Below are positions 6,779-10,232 of a DNA stretch of 10,232 nt, in pieces. The stretch is taken from assembly GCA_030706665.1 (NCBI GenBank), contig JAUZOB010000099.1, positions 1 to 10,232 of the forward strand, given 5' to 3'. A program made the position numbers and the translations under genes. Each line of letters begins with the position of its first letter. Position 1 is the first letter of the stretch. The notes beneath the pieces were generated by a model. That model did no database searches. It saw only the letters and a program-made list of their open reading frames with translations, and was not told where the DNA came from. The DNA comes from Bacteroidota bacterium. Lineage in GTDB: Bacteria > Bacteroidota > Bacteroidia > Bacteroidales > Prolixibacteraceae.

Positions 6779-7035
6779 TTTCTATTAATCAAAAGTCAAT
6801 AAACCATTGTGTGAATTTATATCTTTTTTTTCAATAAAGTATAAAAGACTTTTATTAAAACACTAACCCTAATCAATAAATTCCATAAAATCTGAAAAAC
6901 GCAACTTCATCCGGACGATCAGGTAACTTATTAATTGATAATACCCTGAATTATCCACTTTTTAGGAGGAATTGTCCACCTCCAAGGATCTTCTTCCGGA
7001 TATATTTGTATTAAATAAATAACCCTAACAGAAAC
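6779..7035. promoter_or_regulatory. Divergent intergenic regulatory region
   Basis: These 257 bases lie between the outward-facing SUMF1-propeller and endo-arabinanase genes and must hold promoters for both. Visible elements: a 7-bp palindrome ATAAAAG-A-CTTTTAT (6841-6855); two direct copies of TAACCCTAA (6864-6872 and 7020-7028, the second just before the arabinanase ATG); GGAGG/CCTCC arms (6965-6969, 6979-6983); and a TATATTTG box (7001-7008). No clear minus-strand promoter box was found, and no ORF or structured RNA is visible. Confidence 0.6.
7001..7008 (+). promoter_or_regulatory. Candidate -7 box for the endo-arabinanase gene
   Basis: TATATTTG is a full match to the Bacteroides -7 consensus TAnnTTTG and sits 27 bases before the ATG at 7036, implying a very short leader starting near 7015. 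No TTTG is seen about 20 bases upstream, so an activator may be needed. A downstream TAACCCTAA repeat would lie within the leader. Confidence 0.4.
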
Positions 7036-8667
7036 ATGACTAAGACCGAATTTACAGTATTGTTGGCATTAAGCACACTGTTATTGGCAACATTGGCGTG
7101 TTCAGAGAAAGACACCCCTCAAGTCAGCGAAAATAACCAGACAACAACACCGTCTGATGGCTCAACTTATAAAGCACCTTCCTATCCTGACGACTATCGG
7201 TCGTACTCCTCCTGGGCAATGCGTGATTCCTGGGGACCTTATAATGTTCACGACCCGAGCATGGCAAAAGACGGTGATTACTATTATATCTTTGGAACAG
7301 ACGCATCTTTCGGAAATACGGTTCCGCTATCATCCGGGAATATTCCATTCCGCCGATCCAAAGACCTCGTCAACTGGGAATTCATGGGAATGGCTTTCCC
7401 TGGAATACCCGCCTGGGTCAAAGACTCACTTAATATTAAACGTCAAAGAGCAGGACTTCCCGCCATCGATAACCCATCCTATGGAATGTGGGCTCCCTGC
7501 GTACGGCAAGTAGGCAATAAATTCAGGCTCTACTACAGTACAGTTGTACTCAATACGATTGACGGACCCGGAACATGGAGCGAAAGAGCATTTATCGGAC
7601 TTGCCGAAAGCAACAGTCTTAACGGTCCATGGGAAGATAAAGGGATGGTGGTATGCTCCGAACCGGATGGAGTTGAAAGTTACAAACAGCGTTTTGACAG
7701 CAATGGAAATCTGATATGGTCGAGCTACTATAAATTTAATGCAATCGACCCCAGCTTTATCGCTGCCCCCGATGGAAAACAATGGCTAATCTATGGTTCA
7801 TGGCATACCGGAATTGCTGCCCTCGAACTGAATCCCACTACCGGTAAAGCTAAAAACGGATTAAATACGATTGACGATTATGGGGTGAGAATTGCCGGTC
7901 GTGGCAATGTGAACACAAACCGATGGCAGGCACTCGAAGCTCCCGAGATCATCTATAACGAGAAAACAGGTTACTATTACCTATTCCTGGCATACGACGA
8001 ACTCGAATGTGCCTACAATACCCGCGTTGCCCGTTCAAAAAGCATCACAGGCCCCTTTGTCGGAATAGATGGGAATAATGTTACGGATGGCGCCGAATGT
8101 TTCCCGATGATCACTCATCTTTACAAATTCAATAATCATCAAGGATGGCAGGGATTGTCTCACTGCTGTGTGTTCAATGATCAAGCCACCTCCAAATGGT
8201 ACTTCGCCACCCAAGGTCGCCTCTCCCCTCCCGCTTCAAATCCGAATGACAATTGTAAATATCTCATGGATCTTCATCTTCGTGAATTAATATGGACAGA
8301 AGACGGATGGCCTATTGTTGCTCCTGAAAGATTTGCTGCAGTACCCGATAAAGAAATCACCGAGGGCATGCTCGTCGGAGAATGGGAACATATCGTCCTG
8401 ACCTATGCCTACCAAAAAGCTCAGGTATCGACGACCATCAAGCTTACGCTTGACAAAAAGATTACGAATGCTGCCGGGACCCAGCAGGGAACTTACTCTT
8501 TCGATAAAACCAAAACTGTTTTATCCCTACGCTGGAGCAACGGATTTACCGACAATGTGTATGTGATGAATGGACTTGACTGGGAAGCCTCTCCGAGAAG
8601 GGTTACAATCCTGTATACCGGATTAAATAACGGGGGAACAGCAATCTGGGGTAAAAAGGTTTATTAA
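7036..8667 (+). CDS. GH43 endo-1,5-alpha-L-arabinanase, lipoprotein
   Basis: A complete 543-residue enzyme predicted to cleave alpha-1,5-arabinan internally. The N-terminus is a lipoprotein signal with Cys22 (LATLAC); the following SEKD is acidic, consistent with surface export signals in Bacteroidota (inference). The five-bladed GH43 propeller covers about 65-440: catalytic base Asp73 in VHDPSM, pKa-modulating Asp238 in IDPSF, general acid Glu301 in LEAPE, and the propeller-centre His376 in LSHCC. YGSWHTGI (253-260) and GPF..GNNVTDG (339-352) are typical of arabinanases. Residues about 442-543 form the extra C-terminal beta-barrel seen in longer extracellular endo-arabinanases, ending in AIWGKKVY. 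No residue is missing. It is transcribed away from the GH51 enzyme, which would finish its products. The lipobox is somewhat loose (Thr at -3). No terminator is visible downstream. Confidence 0.93.
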   Translation: MTKTEFTVLLALSTLLLATLACSEKDTPQVSENNQTTTPSDGSTYKAPSYPDDYRSYSSWAMRDSWGPYNVHDPSMAKDGDYYYIFGTDASFGNTVPLSSGNIPFRRSKDLVNWEFMGMAFPGIPAWVKDSLNIKRQRAGLPAIDNPSYGMWAPCVRQVGNKFRLYYSTVVLNTIDGPGTWSERAFIGLAESNSLNGPWEDKGMVVCSEPDGVESYKQRFDSNGNLIWSSYYKFNAIDPSFIAAPDGKQWLIYGSWHTGIAALELNPTTGKAKNGLNTIDDYGVRIAGRGNVNTNRWQALEAPEIIYNEKTGYYYLFLAYDELECAYNTRVARSKSITGPFVGIDGNNVTDGAECFPMITHLYKFNNHQGWQGLSHCCVFNDQATSKWYFATQGRLSPPASNPNDNCKYLMDLHLRELIWTEDGWPIVAPERFAAVPDKEITEGMLVGEWEHIVLTYAYQKAQVSTTIKLTLDKKITNAAGTQQGTYSFDKTKTVLSLRWSNGFTDNVYVMNGLDWEASPRRVTILYTGLNNGGTAIWGKKVY

Positions 8668-8769
8668 CAACAACAGACTGATATTTAAATTCATCTTAAT
8701 CGACCTGTATGTTCATAGAAGACGTATCCATTCGAACTTGTGCAGTCTTGAGGAGGATACATGCATATC

Positions 8770-9060
8770 TCATTTAACAAAAATTGGCTCTTCATTATTA
8801 ATCCGTTCTTGTTTAAATTTTACAAATTCCAAATTTTTATTGTTTCTTGATTTCAGTGTAACAGATAAAATTATTGTTTTGCCTTTTTTATAAACTAAAT
8901 CATTAGACTCCTTTTGAGTTATAGCAATAGGAGAAAAGTCAGGTTCAACTGAAACTTCCTTTTCTTCAAATGAACCTATAATTGTGGTTTTAAGACAATA
9001 TTCATCATTAAAGCGAAAAACTCTGATAATGACAAAAATACCAATATTTATTTTAAAACA
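8770..9060 (-). pseudogene. Unknown gene with disrupted start (probable +1 frameshift)
   Basis: An open frame of 96 codons ends in TGA at 8770-8772. It has no ATG, GTG or TTG start and is preceded directly by a stop (9061-9063). At its 5' end the minus strand reads ATGTTTTAAAATA. With one T fewer (four T at 9055-9058) this would read ATG TTT AAA ATA and join the frame exactly, giving a protein starting MFKINIGIFVII. The encoded product has a hydrophobic N-terminus (INIGIFVIIRVF), then a charged body with no motif I recognise (FEEKEVSVEPDF, NNKNLEFVKF). Its composition matches the two AT-rich genes upstream. A sequencing error in the homopolymer would make it intact; otherwise it is a pseudogene. 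It starts 47 bases after the stop of the 191-residue secreted protein. Confidence 0.5.
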
Positions 9061-9107
9061 TCACCATATTGAATTAACATTGTTTATACCCATTCTCAGT
9101 TTCATAT

Positions 9108-9683
9108 TTACTTTCGTCTCTTTTTAGAAAGAGGATGACTTCTTTTGGAAGATGCGGGTTTGTTTCCCAAATACCATCTCTCCGAAGGATAACTCACATA
9201 TACATTCTCAATATCTATTGACGAAATTTTAACATTCGGATCAGAATAAGATACTTTAATCGTTGGCAATATTTCTAACATTTCTAATGTATAATCATTC
9301 TTTTCCATGTTCCAGAAATGCTTCCATGTTAAAAGTAGACGTTCCCCCGCTGAGAAATTAAATGTTTCATGTGGCTTAACTACAATGCTATCAAATTCCG
9401 AAAAAATGAGCGGGAAAATTTCATCTGAATATTTTTCTCCTTTAAAACTAAAGGATAAATAAGCTTTCGCTTTTGAAGGATATATAATAAATTTTTTATT
9501 TGTGTTATTTAGGATATAGCATCCCATCGAAACTTCAGGTCCTTCATCTTCTCCTTCTGTAAAAACAGGTCGATTAGGGTCTAATACAATATCAGAAACG
9601 CTAAGCCTTGATATATGTAATTCAATTTGAGAATAGGCATTGATACAGATATTCAACAGGACTAAAAGGAATATATATTTCAT
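9108..9683 (-). CDS. Secreted protein of unknown function
   Basis: A 191-residue exported protein I cannot assign to a family. The ATG at 9683 is chosen over an upstream TTG (9692) because it opens directly into a clean signal peptide, MKYIFLLVLLNICINAYSQ, with cleavage expected before Gln19. The mature part is rich in beta-strand-like stretches (KFIIYPSK, KAYLSFSFKGEKY, DSIVVKPHETFNF), suggesting an Ig-like or beta-sandwich fold, and ends in a very basic tail (SKRSHPLSKKRRK). Segments such as YILNNTNKKFIIYP and VVKPHETFNFSAGE resemble proteins that describe ligand-binding beta-sandwiches, but this is only shape. The DNA is clearly more AT-rich than the arabinan genes and the gene has no functional link to them, which suggests separate acquisition. 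Confidence 0.7.
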   Translation of the reverse strand: MKYIFLLVLLNICINAYSQIELHISRLSVSDIVLDPNRPVFTEGEDEGPEVSMGCYILNNTNKKFIIYPSKAKAYLSFSFKGEKYSDEIFPLIFSEFDSIVVKPHETFNFSAGERLLLTWKHFWNMEKNDYTLEMLEILPTIKVSYSDPNVKISSIDIENVYVSYPSERWYLGNKPASSKRSHPLSKKRRK

Positions 9684-9726
9684 CGTATGCAATAATTTAT
9701 TTGGGTAATAGACCTTTAAATGTTCA

Positions 9727-10068
9727 TCATTTCAAATTCAATATATTGATTATCTTCTTCTCATCAAATGGCTTGTCAGACCATATCTGGATAGTATAAA
9801 AGCTTCCATTCGCCTTATATTCTAAAAATAACAATGGCAATGCCGGATACCCATAATCAAAAAGTATTTGATTTTCTCCTTTTCCATTGCTGAATGACAT
9901 TCCGCTGATAGTCCCATAAAATCCTTTATAATTTGTAGCATCAATCCATTTTGTGATTTTAGAATAATTATCGAGATTTACATGAAAAGAATTTTTAAAA
10001 TGAAATATAAACCTTGTTTTTATCCTATGATCGATTTCCTCTCCGAATAAAAATTTCACATTATTCAT
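9727..10068 (-). CDS. Unknown 113-residue protein, possibly 5'-truncated
   Basis: The frame stays open to about 10137, but the part beyond 10106 lies antisense to well-conserved Hsp20 codons, so the first internal ATG clear of it (10068, protein starting MNNVKFLFGEE) is taken as the start. The product has no signal peptide or transmembrane segment. It alternates basic and aromatic residues (RFIFHFKNSFHVNL) and ends with YTIQIWSDKPFDEKKIINIL, a beta-strand then helix pattern reminiscent of small immunity-type or DUF proteins. I do not recognise the family. It lies 43 bases before the secreted protein on the same strand, so both could be co-transcribed. Because only 37 bases separate this start from the Hsp20 start on the other strand, one of the two is probably missing its original 5' end. 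Confidence 0.5.
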   Translation of the reverse strand: MNNVKFLFGEEIDHRIKTRFIFHFKNSFHVNLDNYSKITKWIDATNYKGFYGTISGMSFSNGKGENQILFDYGYPALPLLFLEYKANGSFYTIQIWSDKPFDEKKIINILNLK

Positions 10069-10105
10069 ATCGACATTTTGATTGATTTTTGATTTCTTCA
10101 AATCA

Positions 10106-10232
10106 ATGCCTGCTGCAAACATCATTGAGGACCCCAATCAATTCAAAGTTGAATTGGCTGTTCCAGGAATGAGCAAACAGGATTTTCACATCAACGTGGA
10201 AAACGATGTGCTCACCATCAGTGCTGCGAAGA
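10106..10232 (+). CDS. Hsp20/alpha-crystallin small heat-shock protein, fragment (runs off window)
   Basis: The last 42 codons of the window read as the start of an alpha-crystallin domain: MPAANIIEDPNQF, then VELAVPGMSKQDFHI, then VENDVLTIS. This matches the conserved PAVNI.E....F.VE.A.PG..K.DF.I....+VLTIS pattern of Hsp20 chaperones, which hold unfolding proteins in the cytoplasm. In Bacteroidota relatives about 30-40 residues precede this point, and the MPA is normally internal. Here an in-frame stop lies only 24 bases upstream (10079-10081) and the intervening codons (LIFDFFKS) are not clearly Hsp20. Either translation begins at this ATG, giving a protein without the N-terminal oligomerisation arm, or the gene is 5'-truncated. 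No Shine-Dalgarno or promoter is evident upstream. The 3' end is outside the window. Confidence 0.8.
   Translation, partial: MPAANIIEDPNQFKVELAVPGMSKQDFHINVENDVLTISAAK

Noticed and set aside
8751..8850. Strong AGGAGG followed by ATG (8761) and a 29-codon plus-strand frame
   Set aside because: The peptide is a low-complexity hydrophobic/aromatic string, the spacing of 4 bases is short, Shine-Dalgarno use is rare in this phylum, and it lies antisense to the better-looking 8770-9060 frame. It might be a leftover start of a lost gene, but nothing supports a product.
1..10232. CRISPR array, insertion sequence or prophage
   Set aside because: No regularly spaced repeats, transposase, integrase or phage structural motif could be found on either strand.

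Overview
The window comes from a Bacteroidota genome, most likely Bacteroidales. It pairs a FecI-type ECF sigma factor with a FecR-type anti-sigma factor next to secreted glycoside hydrolases, its signal peptides end in AQ or AC, Shine-Dalgarno sequences are mostly absent, and TAnnTTTG-type promoter boxes occur. This is the standard layout of a polysaccharide-utilisation locus. The enzymes point to arabinan or arabinose-decorated pectin/hemicellulose. No SusC/SusD pair is in the window; it could lie beyond position 1, where genes after ECF/FecR pairs usually sit.

Layout. Positions 6778 to 1 form one minus-strand series. In order of transcription it holds: an exported protein joining a formylglycine-generating-enzyme-like (SUMF1) domain to a sialidase-fold BNR propeller (6778-4649); a secreted GH51 alpha-L-arabinofuranosidase (4602-3037); the C-terminal remnant of a second GH43 enzyme (2902-2513); a 460-base non-coding gap; a secreted acetylxylan-esterase-like alpha/beta hydrolase (2052-1135); a remnant of a YhcH/YjgK/YiaL-family gene (1124-933); the ECF sigma factor (923-351); and the start of its FecR-like anti-sigma factor (294 to the window edge). 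A 257-base divergent regulatory region (6779-7035) separates this series from a plus-strand GH43 endo-arabinanase lipoprotein (7036-8667).

Positions 8670 to about 10100 are visibly more AT-rich and carry minus-strand genes of unknown function: an ORF with a broken start (8770-9060), a 191-residue secreted protein (9108-9683) and a 113-residue protein (9727-10068). The last 127 bases, on the plus strand, are an Hsp20 small heat-shock protein reading off the window edge and apparently lacking its normal N-terminus.

Working together: the surface endo-arabinanase would cut arabinan backbones, the periplasmic GH51 enzyme would release L-arabinose, the esterase would remove acetyl or feruloyl groups, and the sigma/anti-sigma pair would sense import and induce the locus. 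The main theme beyond this is decay and rearrangement: two gene remnants inside the catabolic series, a long inverted repeat beside one of them, a probable one-base frameshift, and a chimeric-looking junction at the Hsp20 fragment. The most unusual intact gene is the SUMF1-propeller fusion, whose SUMF1 part keeps only one of the two active-site cysteines of true formylglycine-generating enzymes.
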